A DNA stretch of 64,000 nucleotides from a bacterium (GCA_018266105.1 JAFEBA010000050.1:1-64000); one strand, 5' to 3'; counted from the first letter of the stretch, positions 1-9,493 are shown. The notes: a model not told the origin generated them from the sequence alone. Numbers and translations: made by a program.

Positions 1-2000
1 CTGGTCAAACTCACCCGATTGCTGTTGCTGCGCAGCAAGGCGTCCCCACCGGTCGCTCTCAGGTTGATGTCGCCGGGGGCGCTGACGAAGACCTCGGTGC
101 CCCGCAAACTCAGGGAGGGCGAGGTCAAGGAAACTCCGCCCCCGTTGTCGGCCTGGAAATTGGTATAGCCGCTGGTTGGGTTGATGGCGATGCTCTGACC
201 GGCGGTGATATTGAGGCCGTTGACACTGGTGCGCACATCGAAATTGCCGGCTGTGGTATTGGCCACGAAATCCTGACTGGCGTTGACCGTAAAGTTGCCG
301 GCTCGGAGGGCGAAACCATTGGCGCCGGGCGTGGTGACGGACAGGTTGCCCGCGTTGACCGTTAAATTTCCAGCGCCCACGCTGGGGGCAACGCTGATGG
401 TCGAGAGGCTCAGGTTTCCAGCGGCCGTCCAGTTGTTGCGCGGCCCATTGATGGTGATGGAGGAACCCGACAGATCGAGCCGGCCGTTGGTGGCACTCAG
501 GCTGGTCTGGGTGGGACTGGAAAAGCCAAGACTCCCATTGGCCGTAATGGCCACGTTTCGTCCACCCACGATGACCAAATCAGCGCTGGTGGAGAGACCC
601 AGAGAGCCTGTTCCCGCGATCATCACATCACGGCTGGCCTGCAGATTCATGGAGGAAGCCTGAATAGAGCCAGAAGTCGTAAAAAGGATGTCGTTGCCCG
701 CCAGAATGCTCAGGCTGGTACCTGGTAAACTGAAGCCGGCCCCATTGTAAATCACGTCGTGGCTGGCATTGAGAGTCACAGCGCTAAAACCTTGCATAGC
801 GCTGACACTGACCGAACCCGAGCCGGCGTTGTTGGGGTTTGGAAGATTGCCGTCGAAGCTGCCACCGGCCCCGTCGATGATGGTGATATCCGTGGGGTCG
901 AGCAGAATTGAGCCACCCGGCCCTTGGGCGCTGGACACATTCACGCTGCCCACGAGCCAAAGGTGCTTTCCGCTCACTTCGACGAAGCCGCCCCGACCGT
1001 TGGTTTCAGCGGTGGCGCTGATGGAACCCGATTGGACGGTCTGCCCGGCCGACAGCACCCGGATATCACCGCCATCGCCACTGGCAGAATTGGCACTCAG
1101 TCGGGCGCTACCGGGCAAAATGGTGGCCTGACTGGAGTCAAGACGGATGCTTCCGCCCTGACCGGTTCCGCTATCGGTCCCAATGGTTCCGCTATTGAGA
1201 AGCACGCCTTCGGCGCCGTGGGCCAACACCTGGCCATTGGACAGCGTTTGAAAGCTGCCCGCTTCGACCAGGGCCGGGTTGGTCACAACCTGGCTCAGCA
1301 GCTGAGACATCTGCCCGGGCTGCAGCAGCACCGTGCCTCCTGAGCCTCCCCCTTGGAACTGAGGATCGAAACCATCGGGCAGTGCAAACTGGACCAGCCC
1401 TCGCCCGTCCACTGAAAAGGTGGCCTGAGTGCTCGCCCCCAGTTGCACCTGCCCTGCCTGAGCCAAAATCATGCCCTGGTTGTCCAGTAGTGGGGAGACC
1501 AGCACCACGAAGCCGCCTTCAGCGACTTTGATGGTGCCTTGATTGGTCAGGGCGGCCAGAGGTAAAGAATGGTCCTGGGTCAGCTTGAAGGTGCCGTTCA
1601 GGAAATCCTCATCGCTCATTTTCAAGGTCGAGGCAGTGAAGCTGCCGACGTCGACCACCGCCCCGGGCCCGAAAAGAATTCCGTTGGGGTTGAGCAGAAA
1701 GACCTGGCCGTTGGCTTGCAAAGCGCCCTGGATGACCGAAGGGTCAAGGCCTGTGACCCGATTGAGAATAGCCGCCTGAGGCCCGGGCTGCAGGAAGCGC
1801 ACGCTTTCTCCCTGCCCAATACTGAACTGGCCCCAGTTGATGATGGCCTGAGGGGTCTGCTGTAAAATTTGCACCAGGTTGGCGCCGTTTTGGATTTGAA
1901 CCTGGCCATGAACCGGTGTGGGGTCCTGCGGCAGCGCCCACAAGCGAGTGGTCAGTCCCAGAGCGAGCAGCGCGGCGACGATTGTGTGTTTTTGATTCAA
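1..2000 (-). CDS. Filamentous haemagglutinin-type exoprotein (two-partner secretion), C-terminus outside window
   Basis: The minus-strand frame is open from a TTG at 2000 (GGAGG just upstream) to the window edge, at least 666 codons, so the protein is partial. A signal peptide (MNQKHTIVAALLALGL...) is followed by the TPS domain typical of filamentous haemagglutinins: INWGQFSIGQGESVRF, AILNRVTG, and ANGQVFLLNPNGILFGPGA at about residues 50-110. Further on come GGFVEVSGKHLWLVG and GGSILLDPTDITI, the usual transition to the repetitive beta-helix. The rest is Ser/Thr/Asn/Gly-rich beta-helix sequence. Such proteins are exported by the Sec system and passed through an outer-membrane TpsB pore as adhesins or contact-dependent toxins. 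No TpsB gene lies in the window, and the effector end is not visible. The family call is firm; the role is open. Confidence 0.85.
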   Translation of the reverse strand, partial: MNQKHTIVAALLALGLTTRLWALPQDPTPVHGQVQIQNGANLVQILQQTPQAIINWGQFSIGQGESVRFLQPGPQAAILNRVTGLDPSVIQGALQANGQVFLLNPNGILFGPGAVVDVGSFTASTLKMSDEDFLNGTFKLTQDHSLPLAALTNQGTIKVAEGGFVVLVSPLLDNQGMILAQAGQVQLGASTQATFSVDGRGLVQFALPDGFDPQFQGGGSGGTVLLQPGQMSQLLSQVVTNPALVEAGSFQTLSNGQVLAHGAEGVLLNSGTIGTDSGTGQGGSIRLDSSQATILPGSARLSANSASGDGGDIRVLSAGQTVQSGSISATAETNGRGGFVEVSGKHLWLVGSVNVSSAQGPGGSILLDPTDITIIDGAGGSFDGNLPNPNNAGSGSVSVSAMQGFSAVTLNASHDVIYNGAGFSLPGTSLSILAGNDILFTTSGSIQASSMNLQASRDVMIAGTGSLGLSTSADLVIVGGRNVAITANGSLGFSSPTQTSLSATNGRLDLSGSSITINGPRNNWTAAGNLSLSTISVAPSVGAGNLTVNAGNLSVTTPGANGFALRAGNFTVNASQDFVANTTAGNFDVRTSVNGLNITAGQSIAINPTSGYTNFQADNGGGVSLTSPSLSLRGTEVFVSAPGDINLRATGGDALLRSNSNRVSLT

Positions 2001-2066
2001 AACCCCTCCAATTATGCCTCTGCAGCTTGGCTTCTTAAATGGGGATTCCCTGCTCGTTGCAATCTT

Positions 2067-3245
2067 TTAAGCCCGATTGGACATGCTTTCGAAGTGGAGA
2101 CGAGCATCAATGACCTGACGATCGTGATCCCAGAACCACATCGGAATCCAGCCGGTCCGCTGGCTGATTTGCAAACCGGCGCAAGCCAGATTGTTAGCCA
2201 GCCAGCGACCCATCTCGCTGGTCCGCGCCCGCAGTTTCTCGCCCTGGACCAATCGCGCTCCCGTGATATCAGTGGGAAGGTCACTGGCGTCGGCCACCAC
2301 TCTCATGTTGGGTGCTCCCAACTGAGGCTGGTCAACAGGCCACCCGTTGAGCATCCATCGAAAACAGTGGCTCGGACTATTGGATTTTCCCTGCACAACG
2401 TTGCGATTGTAGACTAAGGCGGCTGCACAGCACTGAACCGTTTGACCCGCTCGAGCCGGGATGGGCGAGCCTTCCGGGTCAGTACAGCAGAGGAAATGGG
2501 GACCGAAAAGAGCCTCCATGGGATTGCGAGAGGTCCAACGTAAGCGCAGGCGATTGCGCTCGGCGTCGGGGTGCACGATGGCGCAGCGCACAATTTCGCA
2601 GATGAAAAGGTTATCATCCCAGTTCCTTTGCATCAAATCCGACGAGTTCTTCTTCCCGTTCCAGGTAATGTGGGTGGGAAGATCTCCGAACCCCCGTGCC
2701 AACAGCCCGATTTCAGGCCAGGCACTGCTTGTCCGAGGATGCAGCAAGTCCACTGAGTAGACGGACGAGAGCTGGTCTGTAGGGCGACGGTCGAGGCGGC
2801 AGAATTCAATCCCCGGAGGTTGGCCCGTGGATTTCTCCAGTCGAGCACCCTGATGATGGTCGAGCCAGAGCACCCAATTCAACCCGACCAGACAAAGTCT
2901 GAGGTCGGGCCTGCAGCTGGTGAGCATCCCCGCCAGCTTGAGTAATTGGAGGCACGGGCTGGAGTAGGAGTCGGACTGGCCCTGAAAATACTCGCTGAGT
3001 TGGGTCAGCTCGGCTTTGCTGAGCGGCTCTGGCTCCCAGTTCAGAGTGCACCTCTGGGGGTCGCTCTGGACCCGAATGGTATCGCAGCCGCGTGCGACTA
3101 AAGCTTGCAGAGTGAGCCGCAGAAAGGCGGCCGGGTCTCCCAGAGCCTGCTGTTCCCAGCGTTTGCGCGAAGCCGCGAAATCAAGCGTAAAGCACCCGCC
3201 TGAATCGAACTGTGCCTCGGCTAGAAGATTGCGAACCGGATCCAT
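2067..3245 (-). CDS. Uncharacterised protein, 392 aa
   Basis: I do not recognise a characterised family. The ATG at 3245 (MDPVRNLLAEAQFDSGG) is preferred over an upstream in-frame start because the upstream 47 residues are low-quality and overlap the next gene. The N-terminal third (FTLDFAASRKRWEQQALGDP, then a stretch ending QALVARGCDTIRVQ) faintly resembles the start of large bacterial proteins with a GHKL/HSP90-like fold. I cannot identify the ATP-binding N, G1 and G2 boxes, so this is only a hint. There is no signal peptide or membrane segment, so it is probably cytoplasmic. It lies 80 bp after a membrane protein gene on the same strand and may be co-transcribed with it. Confidence 0.65.
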   Translation of the reverse strand: MDPVRNLLAEAQFDSGGCFTLDFAASRKRWEQQALGDPAAFLRLTLQALVARGCDTIRVQSDPQRCTLNWEPEPLSKAELTQLSEYFQGQSDSYSSPCLQLLKLAGMLTSCRPDLRLCLVGLNWVLWLDHHQGARLEKSTGQPPGIEFCRLDRRPTDQLSSVYSVDLLHPRTSSAWPEIGLLARGFGDLPTHITWNGKKNSSDLMQRNWDDNLFICEIVRCAIVHPDAERNRLRLRWTSRNPMEALFGPHFLCCTDPEGSPIPARAGQTVQCCAAALVYNRNVVQGKSNSPSHCFRWMLNGWPVDQPQLGAPNMRVVADASDLPTDITGARLVQGEKLRARTSEMGRWLANNLACAGLQISQRTGWIPMWFWDHDRQVIDARLHFESMSNRA

Positions 3246-3325
3246 AGCGCGGACCCGCCTTTTGGGCTGCAAGCAGTGAATCCTGCCTGAACAACCTGGG
3301 GGCTTTCGAGAACGGACTGAACAAA

Positions 3326-4018
3326 CTATCGATGACGGAGGGTCATCAGCAAAAGGAAGGCCAGGAAACCCAGGGTGACAAAGCATGCGATTCTCAATGC
3401 CTCCATCCCGGGATGTTCGACCTCGGAGGGCGGGGCGTAAAAGACCACCGGTGTACCGGATGGATCGGCTTTAACCTTCAACACACCCTCTTGGCCAGGG
3501 CAGGGATAAACGGGCAGGGAGAGCACTTCCGCGACTTGATGAGCCTGGGCATTGGGCGGAAGCGAACTGAAGCTGGAAACGCGCACGATCTGACAGGAAG
3601 AGGTCACCAGGCAGAGCGCATATTCCCAGTGCCGGTTGCCTTTGGAGTCCCACCAGCGCGTCTCTACGGCCACTCCACACACCTGAGCCAACTCGGCCAG
3701 CCGGATTCGAAAGGAACGGCCGACCAGGGTCCGCGTCAGGTAGACGCCGTGAGTTGCAGGGTCCAACTCGTAGGCGATTTCGTAGCTGTGGTCCAGCCAG
3801 AACCCGAACATCCAAACCACTGGCATGGAGAACAAAAACCAGGTCAAGGGAAAGTGGGTAACCAGCGGGAGGTCCCCGGCGCTGCGAATTCTCCAGACCA
3901 AGAGCGTCACCACCAGGCTGAGAAAGGCCAGAAAGGGCACCGAGCTCAAGACTTTGGCCAGCGATTTCCAGGGGGAACCGCAGGGCATCAGCAGACTCTC
4001 GGGCGGATGAGATTGCAC
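3326..4018 (-). CDS. Uncharacterised membrane protein, 230 aa
   Basis: Two hydrophobic helices near the N-terminus (about residues 25-45 and 55-75, the latter containing WFLFSMPVVWMFGFW) and one at the C-terminus (about 205-225) flank a soluble loop of roughly 130 residues. The loop probably faces the cytoplasm or periplasm as a single beta-rich domain (YELDPATHGVYLTRTLVGRS...). No family was recognised. The next gene downstream on the same strand starts 80 bp away, suggesting a two-gene unit. It is divergent from the pseudopilus operon that begins at 4093, so the 75-bp gap should hold both promoters. Confidence 0.7.
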   Translation of the reverse strand: MQSHPPESLLMPCGSPWKSLAKVLSSVPFLAFLSLVVTLLVWRIRSAGDLPLVTHFPLTWFLFSMPVVWMFGFWLDHSYEIAYELDPATHGVYLTRTLVGRSFRIRLAELAQVCGVAVETRWWDSKGNRHWEYALCLVTSSCQIVRVSSFSSLPPNAQAHQVAEVLSLPVYPCPGQEGVLKVKADPSGTPVVFYAPPSEVEHPGMEALRIACFVTLGFLAFLLLMTLRHR

Positions 4019-4092
4019 CTGGAGGTTTTAGGCTTTGATCCCTCGAGGCCTGCCATCGGTCAAAATCCCGTGTAGGTCCCGCTCAGGATCGC

Positions 4093-5130
4093 GTGGATAG
4101 GGAAGTACGAGCTTTTGCGGAACCAACCCGGGTGCGCTTCAAACGTCAGGTTGGGATCGGGGACCGGGCGGTGTTTTTCCGCTGTCTGGCCCTGATGTTC
4201 TTGAGCGGGATCCATTTGGGACGAGCCTTCGACATTTTGTCGGGGCAAAGTGAACATCAAGAATTGAGGCGAGCGGCTCGAGAAACCGGCGAGCGATTGA
4301 GGGGTGGAAGTTCGCTGAGTCGCGCCCTGCTGCAGGCACGGGCACCGCTCTCGCCGTTCACCCTGAAGCTCGTTCAGCTGGGCGAATCAACGGGAACACT
4401 GGGGGTTCTGCTGACGCGATTGGCGGAACACGAGGAGAAGCTGGCCGCGTTACAACACCGAGTGCGAGCCCAACTGACCTATCCGTGCATCCTGGCTGGC
4501 CTGTGCCTTCTGGCGGTGGTGGCACTGCCTCCGTGGCTTTTTGGGGCTTTGCGGCCCATGCTCGGCAACGGCGGCCTACCGTGGTTCAGTCGTTGCGTTC
4601 TAGGCCTTTCCCAATTTCTGGGATCGCCCTTCTTATGGTTCCTGGCATTGGTTCTGGCTTATCGATTTCGGCATCTTCTGGTTCGCAAAATCGTGGAAAT
4701 GCCAGTGCTATCGTCAACCATTTCAACCCTGCGGCAGGCGCGTTTTCTGCGCAGTCTGGCGCTGGCTTTGGAGACGGGATTACCTCTACAGCAAAGTCTT
4801 CTGCTGGCAGGCGGCTGCTCTGACCTGGAAGCCCCCTGTCGGGAGGCGATGAATGCTGTGCTGGCCGGTGCCACGGTGGCTCAAGGGTTGGCTGCGAGTG
4901 GTGCCTTTTCGTCGGTCGTGGTGCAGGGAGTGCGAGCAGGCGAAGAGTCCGGCAAACTTTGCGACATGCTGAGGAGCCTGGCCCAGCTTTTTGAGCTGGA
5001 GCTGGAGACATCCATCCGTCGCTTTCTGGACCTGCTGGAGCCCATGTTGATGATGCTGATGGGATTCGCCGCTGGAGCTTTCATCATCGCTACGGCTCTG
5101 CCAATCCTGCGGGTGGTGGAGAGGCTGTGA
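4093..5130 (+). CDS. GspF/PilC-like inner-membrane platform protein
   Basis: This 345-aa protein has the repeated GspF fold: a cytoplasmic helical bundle (FFRCLALMFLSGIHLGRAFDIL, ... LVQLGESTGTLGVLLTRLAEHEEK), a membrane helix near residues 130-155, a second copy of the bundle (GEESGKLCDMLRSLAQLFE) and a C-terminal helix. In type II secretion and type IV pili this protein connects the ATPase to pilin extraction from the inner membrane. The start is GTG with no strong RBS; the GTGA overlap with the next pseudopilin gene shows translational coupling. No GspE ATPase, GspD secretin or prepilin peptidase gene is in the window, so these must be encoded elsewhere. A second GspF paralogue lies at 52152-53249. 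Confidence 0.85.
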   Translation: MDREVRAFAEPTRVRFKRQVGIGDRAVFFRCLALMFLSGIHLGRAFDILSGQSEHQELRRAARETGERLRGGSSLSRALLQARAPLSPFTLKLVQLGESTGTLGVLLTRLAEHEEKLAALQHRVRAQLTYPCILAGLCLLAVVALPPWLFGALRPMLGNGGLPWFSRCVLGLSQFLGSPFLWFLALVLAYRFRHLLVRKIVEMPVLSSTISTLRQARFLRSLALALETGLPLQQSLLLAGGCSDLEAPCREAMNAVLAGATVAQGLAASGAFSSVVVQGVRAGEESGKLCDMLRSLAQLFELELETSIRRFLDLLEPMLMMLMGFAAGAFIIATALPILRVVERL

Positions 5131-5510
5131 GGCGAGGCCTAACCCTGGCGGAAACGTTACTTTCCTTTGGAATATTCATAACCACCGTTATTTTCGTTTT
5201 TCAGATGCTGCCGGCTTCCATCCTGGCCACGCGACAAGCCGAGGTGCGCATAGAGGCACAGCAGATCATGAACAACATTCTGGAAAGCTACCGCCTGCGA
5301 AACTTCGACAGCCTGCAACCGGGCAGCCAGAGCCTGGCGCCGGTCCAGGGTCAATTGGGGGTGACCTTTCGGCCCAGCGTGGTCATAACCAGGCTGCAGG
5401 ACGCCGATCCGGACCGGGCGTTGGAGCTCCAGGTCCAGGTGGATTGGGTGTTTCGTAGCCGCGATTGTCGCCTGAAGGGAGGCACGGCGCTTTGGCGCGT
5501 GCAACGCTGA
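5127..5510 (+). CDS. Pseudopilin (GspI-like), cluster 1
   Basis: A small 127-aa protein with a type III prepilin leader: a basic MRRG followed by LTLAETLLSFGIF, giving a Gly at -1 and Glu at +5 of the mature protein, then a hydrophobic helix to about residue 30. The remainder is a compact globular domain. Pseudopilins of this size form the tip or body of the T2SS pseudopilus or minor type IV pilins. The GTG start overlaps the stop of the GspF gene by four bases, and the 3' end overlaps the next pseudopilin, so the three genes are one translationally coupled unit. Confidence 0.78.
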   Translation: MRRGLTLAETLLSFGIFITTVIFVFQMLPASILATRQAEVRIEAQQIMNNILESYRLRNFDSLQPGSQSLAPVQGQLGVTFRPSVVITRLQDADPDRALELQVQVDWVFRSRDCRLKGGTALWRVQR

Positions 5511-6091
5511 AGGGCTTCTCGCTGGCGGAAGCGGTTGTGGTCATCGGCTTGCTGGGCCTGCTGGTCATCCTCGCCGAGAGGGTGCTTATCCCCAGTCTGC
5601 GCTTGCAACGCAAGGAAACGGCCTTAGCCCAGACTCAGCAACGCTTGCAGCTGGCGGTGAGCCAGATCCGCGAGTGCCTCCAGGCGAGTGGGTCCGGCGG
5701 TCTCTACTATGACCAGGGCATACTCTCTTGCCAAAGCGTGCACGAGGTCACGACCGACGCCGAACTGTCTTGGGAAACACGGCCTTGCCTGATTGGCCTC
5801 GACCGCGCTCGGCGCGAATTGATCCGCTATGACTGGAAGAGCTCGCCAACGTCGGTGGCAGGCTGGACAGCCGACGCCCCGCTGACCTTAAAACCCGACG
5901 ACCTGCTGAGCTTACGCCAGGATCGGCAGCATTTCCAGCGGCTGCTGGCCACCGAAATCGACGACTTCGCGATCACCCACGAAGGCATCGGCGTGCGCTT
6001 GGGGCGCGAGATCGAGATCCAGCTCGAAAGTAAATCGGCTGACCGAGTAACCCGCTGGAGCACACACGTTTCCTTGAGGAATTCGTGGTAA
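5492..6091 (+). CDS. Pseudopilin (GspJ-like), cluster 1
   Basis: The frame is open from 5465, but a TTG at 5492 gives the expected short leader MARATLKG before FSLAEAVVVIGLLGLLVIL (Gly -1, Phe +1, Glu +5), so I use it. The mature part is about 190 residues, near the size of GspJ-type minor pseudopilins. It overlaps the upstream pseudopilin and the downstream kinase start, showing a tight operon. Its probable role is assembly of the pseudopilus tip. The subtype is inferred from size and gene order only. Confidence 0.75.
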   Translation: MARATLKGFSLAEAVVVIGLLGLLVILAERVLIPSLRLQRKETALAQTQQRLQLAVSQIRECLQASGSGGLYYDQGILSCQSVHEVTTDAELSWETRPCLIGLDRARRELIRYDWKSSPTSVAGWTADAPLTLKPDDLLSLRQDRQHFQRLLATEIDDFAITHEGIGVRLGREIEIQLESKSADRVTRWSTHVSLRNSW

Positions 6092-7605
6092 AGGCCGGAC
6101 TGCTGACTCTGGCCCTGAGCGTGACCGTCTGGAGTGAACCCGCCCGGGTGATGTTCACGGTCGAGCCGGCCGGCCTGGAACTTGAGGCCTTCCTGGTGGA
6201 GCCAGCCTCGGCCCGCCTGACCCGCCAGGACAATGCCTTCCTGCTACCGGAGCCGCCTCCCCTGGGCAAATCGCCATGGGTCTTTCGCCTGGGAGCACCG
6301 GGTTACGACTGGGAAAAGCTCCAGCTGCCTGCTCCGGGCTCCGGGACCACTCGCTACTCCCAACCCGTACGCCTGCGTCCGCTACGAGTGGAGCTTGAGG
6401 TGCACAGCCTGCCAGCAGCCGACCTTTACCTGAAGGGAGCTCAGCCTGAAAGCTACATCGGGCCGAGCGGTGTGGTGCACTCGCTGCCAGTGCCGGATTT
6501 GCTGCGCGGCCAGTTGGTACTGCGCCGGGCGGGCTTTCGCGAACAACCGCTGCCACTGCCCAACCTGGGGGTGCGTGGCCGGCTCGCTCAGGTGGAACGG
6601 ATTCCCAGGCGCGGCTGGTTGTGGCTGATGCCGGCCGGCTGGGTTCTGGCAGTGCTGGGAGCCGGTCTGGCGGCGTTGGCAGCCGCATCCTTGAGGCTGG
6701 CCAGGCGGCGCGGCCAGCAGTTGGAAAGCCTTCAAAGCATTGGAGCTTCCGGCCAGGATTTCTTGCTGGGAAGCGTCATTGAGGAGTATCGCCTGGTCCA
6801 AAGGCTGGGTGGGGGTGGAATGGCCACGGTTTACCGGGCCGAGCCAAACTCGGCTCATTCGGACCCGGTGGCGTGCAAGGTCATGCGCCCGGAACTGGCC
6901 CAGGACCCGGAGTATCGTCAGCGCTTCCTGCGCGAGATCCAGGTTTGCCGCACTCTCGATCACCCCAATATCGTGCGCACGTACGGGGGAGGCAGTCAGG
7001 GGGACCTTCTTTACCTTTTGGTAGAACTGGTTGAGGGCCAACCCCTGGACGAACTCCTCAAAGCCGAGCGCCTTTCGCCCAAACGTGTGGGTGAACTCTT
7101 TCTGCCGCTGCTGAGGGCCATGCACTATGCTCACAACAAGGGGGTCTTGCATCGCGATCTGAAACCGGCTAACGCCATCGTGACCCGGCGCGGTCAAATC
7201 AAGATCCTGGATTTCGGACTGGCCGTGCAACAAAACCGCACCCGGATTACCGTCAGTGGTGCGGCCATGGGCACGCCCTGCTACATGCCGCCGGAACAGT
7301 TCGCCCTTTCCAAGTCCGACTTCGATACCCGGTCCGACCAATACTCGCTGGGCGTGATGCTGTTTGAATTGCTGACGGGTGAGCCCCCGTTCCAAGGCGA
7401 CTTCATGCAGTTGGCAATGGCCCACTATAGCAACCCTCCCCCACCCCTGCCCGGCTTTGCACCCGGGCTGGAAGCAATCGTGCAACAAATGATGGCCAAG
7501 CAGCCCGACCAACGCTATTCCGACCTGGGCCAGGTCGAGGCAGCTTTGGTCCCCTACTTCACAGACGGTGCCAGCGCAGCAAGCGCAGCCGGTCCCCGGG
7601 ACTGA
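6085..7605 (+). CDS. Receptor-type Ser/Thr protein kinase with extracytoplasmic PEGA-like domain
   Basis: 506 aa. A signal peptide (about 1-17) is followed by a periplasmic part (18-177) with two PEGA-like strands (VEVHSLPAADLYLKG-type and VVHSLPVPDLLRGQLVLRR-type), a membrane helix (178-203) and a complete Hanks kinase domain. Kinase residues seen: glycine loop LGGGGMATVY (241-250), Lys265 in VACKVM, HRDLKPAN (356-363), DFG (376-378), and MPPEQ (401-405) in place of APE. This is the reverse of the PknB layout, where the kinase is N-terminal, but it still places the kinase in the cytoplasm. The start codon overlaps the preceding pseudopilin stop, so it is the last gene of pseudopilus cluster 1 and may phosphorylate secretion or pilus components. 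Its last 47 bases overlap the opposing gene ending at 7559. Confidence 0.92.
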   Translation: MVKAGLLTLALSVTVWSEPARVMFTVEPAGLELEAFLVEPASARLTRQDNAFLLPEPPPLGKSPWVFRLGAPGYDWEKLQLPAPGSGTTRYSQPVRLRPLRVELEVHSLPAADLYLKGAQPESYIGPSGVVHSLPVPDLLRGQLVLRRAGFREQPLPLPNLGVRGRLAQVERIPRRGWLWLMPAGWVLAVLGAGLAALAAASLRLARRRGQQLESLQSIGASGQDFLLGSVIEEYRLVQRLGGGGMATVYRAEPNSAHSDPVACKVMRPELAQDPEYRQRFLREIQVCRTLDHPNIVRTYGGGSQGDLLYLLVELVEGQPLDELLKAERLSPKRVGELFLPLLRAMHYAHNKGVLHRDLKPANAIVTRRGQIKILDFGLAVQQNRTRITVSGAAMGTPCYMPPEQFALSKSDFDTRSDQYSLGVMLFELLTGEPPFQGDFMQLAMAHYSNPPPPLPGFAPGLEAIVQQMMAKQPDQRYSDLGQVEAALVPYFTDGASAASAAGPRD

Positions 7606-9289
7606 GGAACTCATTCAGGTCGAGCACGAACGGCCCCCCTGACCGCGAGCCGCTCTGGGTGGGCTGCTGGTAGGCTTTCCAAAGCTGGTATTGCTGATCA
7701 GCCTTTTCGACCTGAGCGGTCAGGCGTTGCAGAGACAGGTTCACCAGCCCGTCCAGACTCATCCCCGTCTGCCCGATCACGGCCGCCCAGCGCGGGTCGG
7801 TGGCCAGATTGCGAGCCTGGGCCAGGGAATAGTTGGGGTTGGACCAGGAAGTCTGCTGAGAATTAACATAGGTGGCCGAGCCGAAACTGATCAGCATCTG
7901 ATTCTTGTAGTCGGGCGGCACGACGTAGCGGTCCTGGGCGGCGTCGTAAAAAGTGTTGAGACTGTAAGAAGGCCAGATGCCCACAAAGTCGCTATTCTGC
8001 CCGCCGTTGTAGCTGCGCAGCAGCGAGGGCATGTTCGCGTTGTCAAGGTGGGCGTCCACGGTCGCGGGCGGTTTCTGAGGCGGAGGGGCGAAGTCGATGC
8101 GCATTTTTGAATACTCGGGCACGTGGACCAGGTGGCTGTTGGAAACGTCTACCTGGCCATCACTGCGCCCGCTCTGGATCAGACTGCCCATCAGAGTCAA
8201 ATCGCTGGTTTTTACCGAACCTTTCGCGTAAATCAAGCCCTGCACATAGGAACGGTCACTTCCCTGACCATGCAACTCAAGGTCGCCATTGGCCAGCAGA
8301 GCAACTTGAGACGCCTGGGCAAAGTTGCTGGCCCGCTCAACAGTCAGCTTGCCGGTGCACACAATGGCCCCCTTGCCCTTCAGGCCGCCAGAGATATGCA
8401 CGTCACCGTCCACGTACAGGACACCGTCTTGCAAGGTAAGATCCCCGTCCACACGCAAGGACCTATCCGCTCGAAAACGCCCCTCCAGCGTCTCAGGTCC
8501 GATCTGAGAGCTCAACTTGGGAGCCTCACTGCCCGGATCGAAGCGATGAACATCGATTTCTGGAAAGCGCGTGGTGCCGGCGAAAGGGCGGGCCGCCCCC
8601 AATACGCGAGTATCCTTGTCGAGCTTGATACCTCCGGCAGATTCGACATTCCCAGTAATCAGAGTTCGATCACTGAGAGCCACCGATTCTTGGGCAGCTG
8701 AATTACTGCGCAAATGACCTGGCTTGAGCTGATCATCGGGAGGCGGCTCGGTCAAAGAATGAACCTTGCCTTCGGGAAGGGAACCCACCAGCAAATCCCC
8801 TTCAGAGACCAGGGGCGAGTTGGATCCGACAGCATAAGGGAAGGGGTTGTTCTGATATTGAACCTCGACCACGCGCTCGGTCGAGCCAACTTTACCGATG
8901 GCCACCAAATGCAGGCTGCGGGCGGGCACAACCGTACCATTCCAGCCGCGCGTGGCGGTATCTTGATACAGATTGTTGGTGGAAAAGCACCCGCTGCTGC
9001 CAAAAATCAGCCGTGAACTCATATCCGCCCTGGCCCAGGCCGGTCGCGGCTCAACGGGCTGACGGAAACCAGCTTTGCCGGGAAGGCCGAACTGTGGGTC
9101 TTTGTTGATGCGGTCAAGGGCAAGACCGACGGCCTCCTCAGCCAGCCCCTGGGCCAGCAGTTCATCTTCCCCGTGCTGAGCCACCCGAAAGTGAAGCAGA
9201 GTGGTTCCGACCAGCACCGAGCATAGGACGAAGCACATCATGGTGACCACCAAGACGCCGGCCAGACCCATCCCCCGCTTGTGTCCCAT
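7559..9289 (-). CDS. PilX-like pilus assembly protein with polymer-forming (bactofilin-like) beta region
   Basis: The ATG at 9289 gives MGHKRGMGLAGVLVVTMMCF, a basic start plus a membrane helix as in PilX/PilV-type minor pilin proteins that lack the Glu+5; the upstream in-frame extension looks non-coding. 576 aa. After the helix comes an alpha-helical segment (GEDELLAQGLAEEAVGLAL), typical of PilX. The middle contains stacked short strands (LRVDGDLTLQDGVLYVDGDV, ISGGLKGKGAIVCTGKLTVE) like bactofilin or DUF7305 beta-helices. The C-terminus is uncharacterised. It converges on, and overlaps by 47 bp, the kinase of pseudopilus cluster 1, so it probably belongs to the same machine. The extreme C-terminus could be an artefact if a stop was lost. 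Confidence 0.72.
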   Translation of the reverse strand: MGHKRGMGLAGVLVVTMMCFVLCSVLVGTTLLHFRVAQHGEDELLAQGLAEEAVGLALDRINKDPQFGLPGKAGFRQPVEPRPAWARADMSSRLIFGSSGCFSTNNLYQDTATRGWNGTVVPARSLHLVAIGKVGSTERVVEVQYQNNPFPYAVGSNSPLVSEGDLLVGSLPEGKVHSLTEPPPDDQLKPGHLRSNSAAQESVALSDRTLITGNVESAGGIKLDKDTRVLGAARPFAGTTRFPEIDVHRFDPGSEAPKLSSQIGPETLEGRFRADRSLRVDGDLTLQDGVLYVDGDVHISGGLKGKGAIVCTGKLTVERASNFAQASQVALLANGDLELHGQGSDRSYVQGLIYAKGSVKTSDLTLMGSLIQSGRSDGQVDVSNSHLVHVPEYSKMRIDFAPPPQKPPATVDAHLDNANMPSLLRSYNGGQNSDFVGIWPSYSLNTFYDAAQDRYVVPPDYKNQMLISFGSATYVNSQQTSWSNPNYSLAQARNLATDPRWAAVIGQTGMSLDGLVNLSLQRLTAQVEKADQQYQLWKAYQQPTQSGSRSGGPFVLDLNEFLSPGDRLRLLRWHRL

Positions 9290-9493
9290 TGGATCCAGTA
9301 TAGCAAAAGCAGGCTGCCTGACCAATCCATCTGAGACTTGTAGACCCCGGGGTATGCTCACCTGCTCGCTGAGACGAATCTCACGATGATTGAGGGCCAA
9401 AACGTCCTGTGGGGTTGTATGGGGTCCTTTCCCGGCTTGCAGGCAAAGTGACCGAGCTGAGCCGCACCCCCAACTTATCAATAGAATTCCTAT

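Noticed and set aside
6382..7614. Minus-strand frame of 410 codons opposite the kinase
   Set aside because: The kinase motifs fix the plus frame; the minus frame shows no domain.
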